A DNA stretch of 64,000 nucleotides from Dendrobium chrysotoxum. Taxonomy: Eukaryota > Streptophyta > Magnoliopsida > Asparagales > Orchidaceae. The position numbers and the translations under genes were made by a program. Of the stretch, positions 10,701 to 22,114 are shown piece by piece (positions within the stretch are counted from its first letter, which is position 1; each line of letters opens with the position of its first letter). The notes beneath the pieces are model-generated. The model was not told the DNA's origin, did not search any database, and saw nothing but the letters and a program-made list of their open reading frames with translations. Location: NCBI GenBank assembly GCA_019925795.1, contig CM034310.1:20976764-21040763 (forward strand), read 5' to 3'.

Positions 10701-12690
10701 TAAAAAATGAGCCCTTTTAGGGGGTCTGAGACTTCCAAAAATTATAATAAATCCAAATTAAATTCAAAAATTATAAATAATATATCAAATTGCTCATAAT
10801 GAAATCCTCTGCACTGAAAAATTAAAAGCCCCTTCACTGGCCTCAAAATTGATTTTAATTTAGCAATCAAATAAAATTAATAATTTATTAAAATAAATAA
10901 TAAAAATTTATTAAAAATCCAAATAAATTTTAAGCTCTTGATAACCTACAGGTCATCTCTGACCTTTGAGTGTGATTTCAAAGAGTTTAGAGTGAGTTTG
11001 GTGCAAATATAAGAAAATATACCTAATTAATAAATTAGATAATTCAATTAAATGGAAAAACTTTAAAAAAAACCTAACTAATTCCAGAAACTCCAAATTG
11101 AGCAAACTCAAAGGCATTGGACTCCTTTAAGATTTTAATATTTATTAAAAATAATAAATGTTTAGAAAGTACTAAAAATTAAAAAGTTAACTCTTTAATC
11201 AACTTTAGTTTGAAATTACATCCAAACTTTAAAAAATTATAAGTAATTGTATAAAAATCTAATTCCAACAAACTTAGTATCATTTTACTCAGCTTAGGGT
11301 CTAGTAATTATGAGAAATATCAAAACTCCAAAAATTAATCAAAATTAAAAAGTCAAAAATTGGATCATTCCTCAATGAATTAATATAATTCATAAAATCC
11401 AAAAATTAAGCAACAACCCAATCTATATAATCAGATAACCAATCTCAAAATACATAATAAACACTCCATTGATAAAGTTTTTAGGATTGACTGTTACGTA
11501 TCTTAAGGAGACCTTGGTTCTCGTGCATGTTATGAAAATGACACAAATGAATTCAAGGGGATGCAAAACCATAAAATTCACTAATTATTAATTAGTTGAC
11601 TAATATTAAATCATTAATATAATTACATCAACCATTTTTCTAGGATAAACTACCTCGAGATGTGGGGCTACGTGTTTTAAGGAGACCTTGATTCTCGTTC
11701 CTGTTAATACAACGCCACGAATTGGTTAATGGTAAACAAAAATAATATCAATCTAATGAATCAAATTAATTATAAATTAATTAAAAATCATTAACCCTTA
11801 ATTTAAAACAACTAAATTACTTAAATAATATTGGTTACTATTTAGTAACTCGGCCTACGAGGCTATTAACTTAGCCCAAATGAGGATGAAATAAACCTCA
11901 CAATCTTTGTGTAAATAAAAGTAGTAATCACTCAACAAATGATATTCAACACAAAATGAATGTTAAATATTAATACTTAAACTCAAACTAAAAACCCCTT
12001 CAGATTATAACAAATCAATGAAAACACCCAAAAACTTCAAGAACAACCCAGCCTAGGACATATCTAAGTCACACAGCCTGATGCACACACTTTAGATGAT
12101 TTGTTAGGACAACTAATCCTAATTTTAGGCTAGGTAGGTGTTCTTTCTTTTTTGTTATTTTTGTGATGAGATTTTTCATGGATTTTATTGCATGGCTTGG
12201 TTGGTGTGCTTACTTATGATGTAATATTCTTTTTTATCATATTATATATGATTGATGTGATGGGCACTAGATTTTCTTTGGTTAGGATGATCTAGATGCT
12301 TACAAAATTTTTTGTAGGTGGTCATGCTCATGTAGAGCTAAGGGGGCTAATTAAATTATAACTAATGAAATTTTATGTAGGTGCTAAATATGCATAGTCC
12401 CCTTAAAATTAAAAGAGCATGGCCAAGTATGTTTTATGCTCACATGAGAGCAATTTGATTATATAAATGCTTGATATATTAATGATTTTTTATATGTAAA
12501 TTGCCTAGGATAACAGTGCAGGTTATTTTAGAGTCATTTAAGTTTCCTATAATGAAATTTAAAATTCAAAGTGTTGTGAAAGTTTAACTAAAATGGGATA
12601 TTTAGATATTTAATTTGAATTCCAAAGGGAAGGGAAACATCCCTTAGGGGAGAGTTCATTAGGGTTTAGGATTAAATCTCTCGGGTTAGA
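7785..12690 (+). mobile_element. Element A 3' LTR, truncated at its 3' end
   Basis: Starts with TGTTAACCTCATTTTT after the PPT. Landmarks align in order with the LTR of element B: GCCTATGCCACTGGAC at about 8,093 (13,022 in B), the AATCATTGCC palindrome at about 10,010, TTTAGATGATTTGTTAGGACAA at about 12,092 (17,350 in B), and a decayed ATCCCTTAGGGGAGAG box at about 12,630 (17,905 in B). Similarity is only moderate, so A and B are related subfamilies rather than one element. The last ~1.8 kb expected from B is missing; the LTR ends at the rearranged patch. Poly-C runs at 9,106-9,120 and 9,367-9,385 and a poly-A insertion at 8,558-8,598 interrupt it. Confidence 0.8.
8540..8614 (+). mobile_element. 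Tiny poly-A retroposed insertion with 18-bp target duplication
   Basis: An 18-nt sequence AACCTGGTTAACCAAGTC occurs at 8,540-8,557 and again at 8,597-8,614. Between the copies are about 23 nt of AT-rich DNA and a run of A's. This is the footprint of target-primed retroposition: a heavily 5'-truncated LINE or SINE tail with its target duplication. The corresponding sites in both B LTRs (about 13,301-13,335 and 28,349-28,383) have the single uninterrupted sequence CTGGTTGACCAAGTCAACC, i.e. an empty site. The first two A's of the duplication are ambiguous with the tail. Confidence 0.75.
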
Positions 12691-12925
12691 GATCCCTTAA
12701 AACACGTAGCCCCATTGTATGCATTGAATTCCAAAGAGAAGGGAAAAATTAGATTTACTATGAATTTTGGAAGTTTTGGGCATTAAAATTGATTTTTTAA
12801 GTATTTAATTCAATGAATTAGCCAGCACAATCTTTGCCAATCATTGGCAATGATTGTGCGACCCGACATAGCCCCACATCTCGAGGTAGTTTATCCTAAA
12901 AAATGGTTGATGTAATTATATTAAT
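12690..12925. other. Scrambled junction patch made of inverted LTR pieces
   Basis: 12,740-12,868 is the reverse complement of 9,994-10,130 with few changes (shared landmarks: GTCGGGTC, the AATCATTGCC palindrome, GCTGGCTAATTCATTG). 12,872-12,925 is the reverse complement of about 11,615-11,672 (ATTACATCAACC, ACTACCTCGAGATGTGGGGCT). A shorter inverted match joins 12,693-12,720 to about 11,665-11,690 (GGGGCTACGTGTTTTAAGG). The source pieces are not adjacent and their order is changed. The patch sits exactly where A's LTR stops and B's LTR begins. It could be filler DNA from break repair, template switching, or an assembly error. Confidence 0.75.
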
Positions 12926-15900
12926 GGTCCATTTCCCTCTAAATTTGAGCTCATTTTGAGATCTCTAACCCCAGAGATTTGATTGATTTCCAAAGGCTGT
13001 TAAACCTTCGAATATTTATGGCCTATGCCACTGGACCTGCCACCCAATGAATTTTGACCTTAGAGACTTACCCAAAGCCTCTAATGACATCCAGACCTTT
13101 AATCCTAACCTCTTGAACATTAAACTGCATTTTGATGGACTCACTTTGACCCCCAGTTGACCCGGGGTCAAAATGACCAAAATACCCCTAAGGGGTCTAA
13201 ATGCACATTTCAAACCAAATGACCTCCAAATTGCTTGGAACCACTTCCAATAATTTTCAAATCTTAAACCAAACCTATTGGACCCAAAACCAGACGCCGG
13301 GTCAACCTGGTTGACCAAGTCAACCTAGTTTGACCTAAAGGCCCATTGAGGGCCCAAATAGAACATTTTGACCAAATGATCTTTCCAAACTTTGGAACCA
13401 CTCTCAACAATCTTCAAACATCATTTCAAACATATTGAGTCCAAACCTTGGCCCTGGGTCAACCTGGTTGACCAAGTCAACCTTGGTTGACCAAATCAAA
13501 ACATTAAGCTCCTATGTATTGAATCAAATCTCAAATGTATCCAAATTAAACCTTTCAAAAACTCTCAAACCCCTTTCAAGTTACTATTCAAATTCATTTA
13601 AATTAGCTTGAGACCTATCAATGTGGGTTTGATAAGTCAACTCTTTAAACTTGGTCAAACCTCCACATTTTAATCATTTTAGTCCCCACTTCAAACTTAA
13701 GCTAATCAAGTCCTCCAAATCTCTCAAACTCACCTCAAATTATGATTTAAATGTATTCAAACCTATTTGAATTCAAATCACCATGAGTTTGACTTGGTCA
13801 AATTTCCATTCAAGTATTCAAACTCCATCTTCAAAACATCAAGTTTCCTTTGGAATTATCTAACCAATTCTTCAAGCCATCTCATCTGCCACCTCAGACT
13901 TAATGCGCCATTGACTGGTCAAACCAGTCAATGACTGGTCAAATGACCATTAAATGGTCAAATTGCCCATTTTAATACATCCCCTTTTAATCCTAAACCC
14001 ATCCAGCCATTTAAATATGCTCTAGAACCTTCCCAGGGCTCTCCATAGCCTTTAGATCAAGATCATAGGGCTGTTATCATTCCCATGTGCTCACATGGAG
14101 ACAAGACCACCTTTCCATATAGGTGTCTTGGTTTGGTCCTTACCCCTGCCATTCTAACTTTCTATGGCACTTGGCAGCCATCTAGGAGCCCCTCTAGTTG
14201 ATCACAGCCTTCCAAACCAGTTGGGATCAATTGAATAGGGTAAAAACCCTCTTTAGAGCTTCATTCCCTATCTAGTATTCTCTCACCACTCAAGCCCTCC
14301 CAGAGCTCAAACTCATTTCATCTGAGCATCCCAGATCTTCCTCGACACTTCTCTAGTATAAATCCACCATTCAAACCTCACCAGCGGCAAGATCTCAGGT
14401 GAGCCAAGACCAAAGTCCATTCAACTCATTTTCCGTCGATCCATAGCTTATCAGACCGTGGGTTCAAGTTGAAAAAGTTGCGTGGATAGTCAATAAGCTC
14501 AGAGATTCAAAAATAATTCCAATCCATTGGTTAGATCTTCTTAAAACTCAAACCCTAGTCTAAGACACTTAGGAGAAATTAGTGTTTTATAAAGCTCATT
14601 TTAAGCTAAACTTTTACATCCACATTAATTCTGTTCATGCATGCAATTTAAGTTTAAAATTTCATTAAATTTAATCCACTGGTTCGAGAAAATGAGCTTA
14701 AAAGCCTATTTCTAGGGTTTTACGGTTCGTCCGCATGCTTGTACGAAATGTGAACCGTTGATCTTATGATCAATGGTCTAGATTTCATCAAATTCCAGCT
14801 CTATTCAACCGCGCTGTGCCTCCCACTGTTCAGATCTCTATCCTGAGCCATCTGAGCCATCCATTCCAAATGGCAGAAGATCGGACGGCATCCAATTTCT
14901 GCTGACGCGCATAAGTAGAAAACGCATGGACCCCACGCGCTTTCTCAATCATGGTAATGATTACGCGGCGCCGCAATCATTGCCAATGATTGTCGTTGCC
15001 GCCCATGGATTGGAACAGCCATTCCTGGCTTGCCACGTGGCATTTCCACCACCAGAGACTTTTTAAATATATTTTAATTATTTTAAATGTGTTTTTAAAC
15101 CTTTAAAACTTCAAAAAAAAAATTAAAAATAAATACAATTTAGAAAATTTTATATTTTATATCAAATTGTTTGTTTCCTTAAGTCCCTTATTTTAAAATT
15201 AAAATTGAGTCAAAATATTTAATATATTTTAATTAATATCAAACATTTTAACATTTAATATTTTAATTAATATTTAACCAAAATAAATCCAAATATTCTT
15301 CAAGTTTTAAAAAAATATATTTTTAAATACTCTCTATTCTTAAGAAGATGTATATAAATTATTTTAATTTTTAGAATTATTTTGAATAATTAACTACTTT
15401 TAATTATCTTAAAATGTAAAAAATTTTAAGATTTAAAAAAAATATATAGTTAAAATTCTATTTTTTTTAGAAATTTTAATAACTTGGATTAAAATTTTTG
15501 AAGTTTTAAATACTTTAATTTAAGATTATTCTTAAGACTTTAATTTCAATATATTTTAAATTATTGAATTATTTGAAGACTTTAATATTTAGTAATATTT
15601 GATTAAATATTATATCAAATATTTTGAAAATTAAAAATTTATTTTAAAAAAAATTTTAAAAAAAATTCATTGGATCTCTCAAACTATTTTAATTGATGAT
15701 ATTTTGAATCATCTTATTTTTAAAACTTATATTATTATATATAGGTTTTATATATAAGTATATTTTAAAACCCACTTTAAAATTATATATATTTAAATCC
15801 TTGAGCTTTGAGAGATCTCTCTTGAAATTTTAAGCATAGATTGAGTACATGACTGGAATTTGTAGAGGAATGATTAGTGAATAATGATATTCCAATTATT

Positions 15901-18900
15901 CACTAATCACTTTATTAATCATCTCAATTAAATGTTAAGTATTGCATGTTTAGGGTGCACACACTGCACCTAGTTTTAGGGCTCTCATAGATCTAGGAAT
16001 TGATTATGATTGTGTGTATGCATGTATATGTTAGTCAAGGGTTAGTGACTTTGATTTGAATCCAATTAAACTAGTGACATCATTAAGGACAATAATTAAG
16101 GACTTTGGGCTAGAAAATTTAGAAAAATTATAATAATTAGGATACACATCCTATTGACTTAAAACTCAAACCATTTTAACTTAGTGACACTCTCAGCCCT
16201 AGAAAAATTTCTTACTGAATTTTGAGATCATTAAACCCCTTAATCAACTTAATCAATTTAAACCCTTAATTAAGCCCTTAAAACTTCCAAAAAATATAAT
16301 AAATCAAATTTAAATCTAAAAAATACAAAATAATATTTCTAACTGACCAGAATTGAACACTTAATCAATGAAAAATAAAAGCATCTTAACTGGACTTAAA
16401 AATCAAGTTTAATTTAAGTTTAATTGAAATTCAATTTTTAATTAAATTAATTAATTAAAAATAATTAAAAAATTCCAAAAATCCCTTAAACACTTTATAA
16501 TCTCTCCTTAGACCATTCTTGATCTTTGGAGGTGATTTCAAGAAGTTTGGAGATCATTTGGTTTCAAATCATTAAGGCCCCTAATTAAACAAATTAAATA
16601 ATTCAAATAAATTGTCAAAACTTTGAAAATTCATAACTAACTCAAATAAACTCCAAATTGAAAAAACTCAAAGGCATATAACTCATATTAAGATCTAATA
16701 TTTATCCAAATTATCAAAGTTCCAGAAATCAATCAAATTTGAAAAAGTTAACTTTTGGTCAAAGTAATTCAAAATCAAGTCAAAACTTCAAACATTCATA
16801 ATAAAATATGAAAAAATCTAATTTAAGTGTACTTATAGTCTAACTGATCGTATTAAGGTCTAATATTTTAATCAAAGATTAACTTTCTAGAAATCACTTT
16901 TAATTAAAATATCAATTTTTAACCCCTTAATTAAATCATTAAAATAATCCAGAAAATTTCAAAATTCAATAAATCTTCAAAAATTCCAGAAAACATCAAC
17001 TTAACTTTAAAACTAGCAACCAATCAAATTTAATTAAAAATTAATCAATCTTCAAACTTTAATCAAACTCAAAATATTTAATTATATCGGGTACCACTAG
17101 GTAACCCAGGCCTATGAGGCTATTAAGTTAGCCCCAAGGAAGGTGAAATAAACTTCACGGCCTCGGAGTGCAACAAAGGTGGTATCCAACAAATAATTAA
17201 AATTAATTTTAAAATCAATTTCAAATCATTAAGATTTAAACTCAAATTAAAATCTCCCTCAAACCTTTCAACCAACCAGATCATTAAACAACTTTAACCA
17301 ATTGCCTTGTTTAGGACATATCAAAGCCACACAGCCTCCTACACACACTTTAGATGGTTTGCTAGGACAACCTACTCTAGTTTTAGGCTAGGCCGGTGTT
17401 TACTTTTTTGCTACTTGCGTGTGCCAGGTTTTTTATGGTTTTTATTGTATACTGGTTGTTAGATTTAAGTAATTGATGTGATTATTTATTTAATTTCTGC
17501 ACTCTGTGTCATGATTGATTGTATATTAGATCTACCCCTAAGTTAGGAATGATTTGTACTAATTTAATCTTATACAGGTGGCCATGCTCGTATAGAGCAT
17601 TTAAAATTAAAGGGGGAAATTAATAAAGCTTTAAATTGACAATGTTTTATATAGGCGCTTCAGAATATACTAAGCCCCCTTTAAGTTAAACGAGCATGGC
17701 CATGCGTGGCTGGGAATTTGAGCATTTAAATTTTGATATATTAACTGCTTGGGATGTTTATATAATTGATGATTATTAAGATAACCCTACAGGATCGAGT
17801 TTAGATTTTTCTTTTGAATTTAAATATAATTTGATTCAATGTTGAGTTATAAATTGTGTTAAGTGACTTGAGAATGGGATATATATCCTACTTAGATTCC
17901 AAAGCGGAGAGGACATCCCTCAAGGGAGAGTCCTCCTCCATTTGGAAGCCTAAGGCAGGATACTTTTAAAGTATCCAAAGAGAAAAGATAACACCCCTGT
18001 CCAGGGGGAGTTTCTTTTCATTTGGATATCCAGACCCAACGATCCAAGGAGTTCCAGGAGGACGAAGAAGTGAAGAACGAGAAGACCCATTCTCAAAGTC
18101 ACTTGTGTCTTAGGATTAGAATCCAGATTGTAGTCAGTGGTACCCGGCCACCTTACTTTTCCTGCAGACCCTGAGTTGTATAATTAAGTGGCACTTACCA
18201 CATGGACTTTTAGTATGAGCATTTATTTAATTAATTTAATTATTTGATTAATTATTTGATGTTGATTGTGATATTAGGATTGCATATTTTTAGTAGTTTT
18301 TTGGCGATTTTGCATGTCATATTTTGATTTAGCTTGGAACCCGATCGGAGGCTCGTGAGGGTACGAATAAAATTATTTCTACTTTAATTAAAATTAAAAC
18401 ATTTAAGCTCATATAGTAACTCTAATATTTTAAGAAGTAAGCCTGGGATCGTTGGGGGTTTTTCATATGCATTTTTGTTGCACTTTCTTTTCCTTTGCTA
18501 GGCACCTCCCCACCTATGGGTTCTGGCATACCACCTGGCCTATGAGGGTGCAGTTCTGTTCAAGGGGATCTGTGCATCTCTAAAATAAAATCTATTTTTA
18601 AGCCTATTTTAAAACTTCTTCATCCTGATTTAAGCATTTAATCGAGTCAATTTGTATGCATTGCATTAGATATAAACTTAAAAATGTCTAAAATTGTAAT
18701 TGCATTTTAGTTTAAGCATTTCACCCAATATAAGTCAAAAGGGATCAATTAGGAATCTGCTCTAGATGTCGACCCCAGCTCCTTAAACTTAATCTTAAAT
18801 AATGTCCATATCCACTCTTGCATAAAAGACCGGACACATGGTTTTGAAGCGTTTAGGTGGTTTAGCTGGCTCCCCAATACAGGCCGGGGTAAGTCCAGAT

Positions 18901-19797
18901 TAGCATTGCATTAGCTAGGATCTGGGTCACTGATTTTCAGTACCCACTTTAGATTTAGGATCTGAGGCAGATTTTTAATCTTAAGACCTCAACCTCTAGG
19001 AATCTAATTCCCACTTTCTAATAAAATTTATCATTTAAACTTAAATCTCTTTCCATCAAATTCAAGCCCAACACTTAGGATAGGTTGGGGTGTTTCTGAA
19101 GTAATTCAGAATCTCAAAACACCCCCTACCCTTCTTCCTTTGACTCCAGAAATAAGTGTTCAATCTTGAACCAATCCCTGTTAAATTACTAGTCCCTTAA
19201 CCTCCTTTGATATCAATCTTTAAAAATCTTAAATGAAATTCATATCACTATTTTAATCGAGAGTATTCATAGAAAAATTTTTGGTTTTCATATGATGTAA
19301 TTAACTATGGGGCTTGCGCTCGTTTGAGATTTAGAAATTCAGACCAGATTTTGAAATCAAGCTTTTTAAAACTTTTACTAATTATCTTTAGAAAATCAAA
19401 TTAGACGATCATTATCATCATTTTCAAATGATCAATAGTGATTGATAATTTCTTTCTTTGGAAAGATATATCAATTACTATCATAAGTTTGATTATGAGA
19501 TCAATGATACTCTTATCCAAATTATTATAGTCAAATATTTGATTGAATACTCATTTTGACCCTTCGGGGTCATATGTAATTCTTTCTCAAATTCAACTAC
19601 GATAATCAGAATAAATTCAAAGTTTTAAAATTTGAACCCATTAGGGAACGATATGTTCACCTTTCAAGGTGATATATCATTCATAAAAAGTGTTCGATTT
19701 CAAATATTAAAATTTTCAGAAATTTCAAGTTTCCCAAAGAAAATTAAATATTTTTCAAAACTATATAATATATATATTTTTCAATCAAAATAAAAAA
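12926..19797 (+). mobile_element. Element B 5' LTR, missing its first part
   Basis: From about 12,940 to 18,560 this matches 27,992-33,551 (the 3' LTR of B) almost base for base with small indels, which fixes it as the 5' LTR. It continues another ~1.24 kb, to the PBS at 19,798, beyond the point where the 3' LTR runs into the gap. The full LTR would be about 7.7 kb, long even for Tat/Ogre-like elements. The first ~0.87 kb (equivalent to 27,116-27,990) is absent, replaced by the scrambled patch. The exact right end is uncertain: a CA lies at 19,781-19,782, and an AT-rich spacer separates it from the PBS. Confidence 0.85.
13146..13962. promoter_or_regulatory. Dense cluster of palindromic W-box (TTGAC) motifs in the LTR
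   Basis: About 20 TTGAC/GTCAA cores lie in some 820 bp, many as head-to-head palindromes: TTGACCCGGGGTCAA at 13,157-13,171, GGTCAACCTGGTTGACC at about 13,300-13,316 and again at about 13,457-13,473, and GACTGGTCAAACCAGTC near 13,914-13,930. The same cluster is in the other LTR (about 28,190-28,980). TTGACC/T is the W-box bound by WRKY transcription factors. Whether it drives stress or defence expression here is inference; the palindromic layout could have another cause. Confidence 0.55.
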
Positions 19798-19815
19798 TGG
19801 CGACTCCACTGGGGA
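19798..19815 (+). promoter_or_regulatory. Element B primer-binding site (tRNA-type)
   Basis: TGGCGACTCCACTGGGGA begins with TGG, as a PBS pairing with a tRNA 3' CCA must, and follows an AT-rich LTR end. This PBS form is common in plant Tat/Ogre-type elements, where it is usually assigned to tRNA-Arg. The tRNA identity is from memory of the family, not tested here. Confidence 0.8.
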
Positions 19816-19974
19816 CAATCTCTCTCTATCTTTAATAGCGCTACGAATTTTATTGTATCAGTAGTTTTGACTACCTTTCTTCCGTTGGTCCCTCTACCCA
19901 TTTCTCTCTTAGGTGAGTGTGCCAACTCAATTAAGACATATGAAAGAGAGGCGAGTGTAGGAAACCTCCCTCCA

Positions 19975-21330
19975 AGCTGGGCTTTGACATTTTGCCTCCA
20001 AGTTCATTGGTAGAGCAAAAAGAGTCAAGCCAAGATTTTCAAAATTTTCTTATATATATTGTAAACTTACATGCAAATAAACCTTTGCATGCTAAAAATC
20101 CCTTAATCTCAAAACCCAGATTCAAAATTTCTTTAATTCAACTTGGATTTTGACATTTCACCCTAAGCTAGTCAGTGTGGTGAAAGAGTCAAATCAAGGT
20201 CTCTAGATTTTCCCTTAATTTTTGTTAACCATTATGTTGAAAAAAAAACTCAACATTTTGAGTTTCAAAAGTCAAGGAAAATCTTTCAAATTAACTTCAA
20301 TCATTGTTGCTATGTGTCTTCTACAATATTTTATTATAGTTGAATATATGCAACGCAAATCCAAAACTCCAGTCAAATCTGGGCTTTGATATTTCACCCT
20401 CAAATTTCTTGGTGGGGTGCAAAGAGTCAAGCCTTAGGATCTTAAGGTTAATTTTGTAAACCGATATATTTAAACAAAATTCAATATGTTGAGTTTCAAA
20501 TTCTAAAGAAGATCCGTTCAGTTCCAACCTTACGTTGGAACTTAGTTTCAAACATAAATTCAATCTTAATTAAAACTCAATTCCAACCCCGAATTTGAAT
20601 CTAATTCTAACCTCAAGATTCAAATTCAAATTCAACCTTAGGCCCAAATTTAACTTTCACCTCGAATTCAAGTTTGATCTTAATTCCAAATTCGACTTTA
20701 AATTTGATTTCAAAATCAAATCCGGGCTTTGACATTTCGACCCAAGCCAATTGGTGAAACGAAAAAAGTCGAGCCTGATCCCTGGATCTTTTATATCGAT
20801 TTTGCACACCTACATGATTGAGTGAAACTTAACCTGTTGAGTCATAAAGTTTGAAGAAAGTTCATTCGACTTGAACTTCAAACTCAAATTCAAATCCAAC
20901 TTTAATTCAAAATACCATTTCAACCTTATGTTCAAATTGATTTTCACCTTAAATTTAAATTCAATTTTGAAGTCAAATTTGAGTTCAAGCTTTGACATTT
21001 TTCCCCAAGTCAATTGGTGTAGCGAAAGAGTCAAGCTGACTCTCTGAATTTTCTCTTCAATTGGTGAACCTCTATGTTGAATGTAGATTCAACATATTTG
21101 AGTCGCAAAAACTTGATAAAAATTCTCTCCAATGAATCAATTAATTTCAGTTCTAAACTTTAAGCCTTAATCGAGTTCGAACTTTGACATTTTGCCCAAG
21201 TCAATTGGTGTAGCGAAAGAGTCAAGTTTAACTCTTAAGTTCTCCGTGTCAATTCTATGAACCATTGTTTTGAATATAAGCTCAACATGATTGAATTATA
21301 AAATTTTGAATGAAATTAATCAAGTTTAAA
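19975..21330 (+). repeat. Element B leader: six degenerate ~200-250 bp repeats
   Basis: The phrase GGGCTTTGACATTTYGCCC, then CAATTGGTG and a GCGAAAGAGTCAAGCC block recur at about 19,979, 20,149, 20,382, 20,725, 20,990 and 21,180. Each block is followed by a stretch with a GTAAACC or GTGAACC and then TTGAATATAA..CTCAACATGTTGAGT. The start and end of each core are complementary (GGCTTTGAC with GTCAAGCC), and the middle has CCAAGTCAATTGG, so each unit can fold. The minus-strand ORFs here only reflect the AT-rich repeat. Position between PBS and the first ORF makes this the untranslated leader. Confidence 0.75.
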
Positions 21331-21400
21331 ACTCAAATGCAATTTCAAAATTAACTAATTCAAATCACCTTTCATTAATTTCAGGAAATTAAGCACTCAA

Positions 21401-22114
21401 ATGGCTGGGAAACTCATATTCTCCCTGGATAAAAACTTGATAGTAGAAGGAATCACTTCTGGTAATTTCATCTAGTTTGAAATGCAATTCCAAGACTTCA
21501 AGTTATCAGTCGATGGAGAAGAAATGATTGATCTGTCTGCCGGAATACAAAGGGATGTCCCCTTAGTTGAGATCACTTAAGGGTCAGGAGTTGACTCCCC
21601 CATCACTTAGATGGAGGTCGCTGTCGCCCCTTTACCCACTATATCCTCTACTGAGGAGGATAACAACCAGAAGCCAATAATGATAGAAGAGCTACCATCT
21701 CAATCCAAGATTGGGTCAAGTTCTAGCACCCTTATCACCAGCAAGAACAAAAGGAAGAACTATCTCCGAAGAGTCAGAAAGAAGGTCATTGAGGCCAGAA
21801 AGACTGCTGAGGCGAAAGCCTTAAAGCATGTCAAGTCTAAGGCTAATAAAAAGTTTGTTGCTCCTTCTACGTACCCCTTCTCTGGTGGAAATCATTTCCA
21901 CCCTTCTCCTATTTCTCAAAGGAGGGAGGTTGTAGAAACGAGAGCACGATCTTCAATACACCTTCTCGACTACTACATAGCGAGAATCAATCAAGCAAGA
22001 ACTGAACAAACACCAGCACTAGGCCATAGGCCCCCAGTTGAAGGTTATGACCCATCCACTCTACTAAAGATGTTACATCATGTTTCTATGTGTGTCCCAC
22101 TACATCACCTATAG
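21401..22114 (+). pseudogene. Element B leader/gag-type ORF with three nonsense changes
   Basis: One frame runs from ATG 21,401 (MAGKLIFSLDKNLIVEGITS) to TAG at 22,112, broken only by in-frame stops at about 21,473 (TAG), 21,578 (TAA) and 21,608 (TAG). All three can come from Gln codons (CAG, CAA) by C to T. The C-terminal part is basic, including SKNKRKNYLRRVRKKVIEARK at 21,740-21,800. The protein is not a gag core I recognise. By position it could be the extra ORF some Ogre-like elements carry before gag, or a gag N-terminus. An AG acceptor-like TTTCATTAATTTCAG lies just before the ATG. Confidence 0.55.

Noticed and set aside
13016..13318. 100-codon minus-strand ORF in the LTR
   Set aside because: A shorter relative occurs in the other LTR (28,182-28,367) only because the LTRs are copies; no domain and not in a known gene position.
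20321..21034. Three minus-strand ORFs in the leader of B
   Set aside because: They come from the repeated AAATTCAA-rich modules and contain alternating Phe/Lys/Glu-type low complexity.
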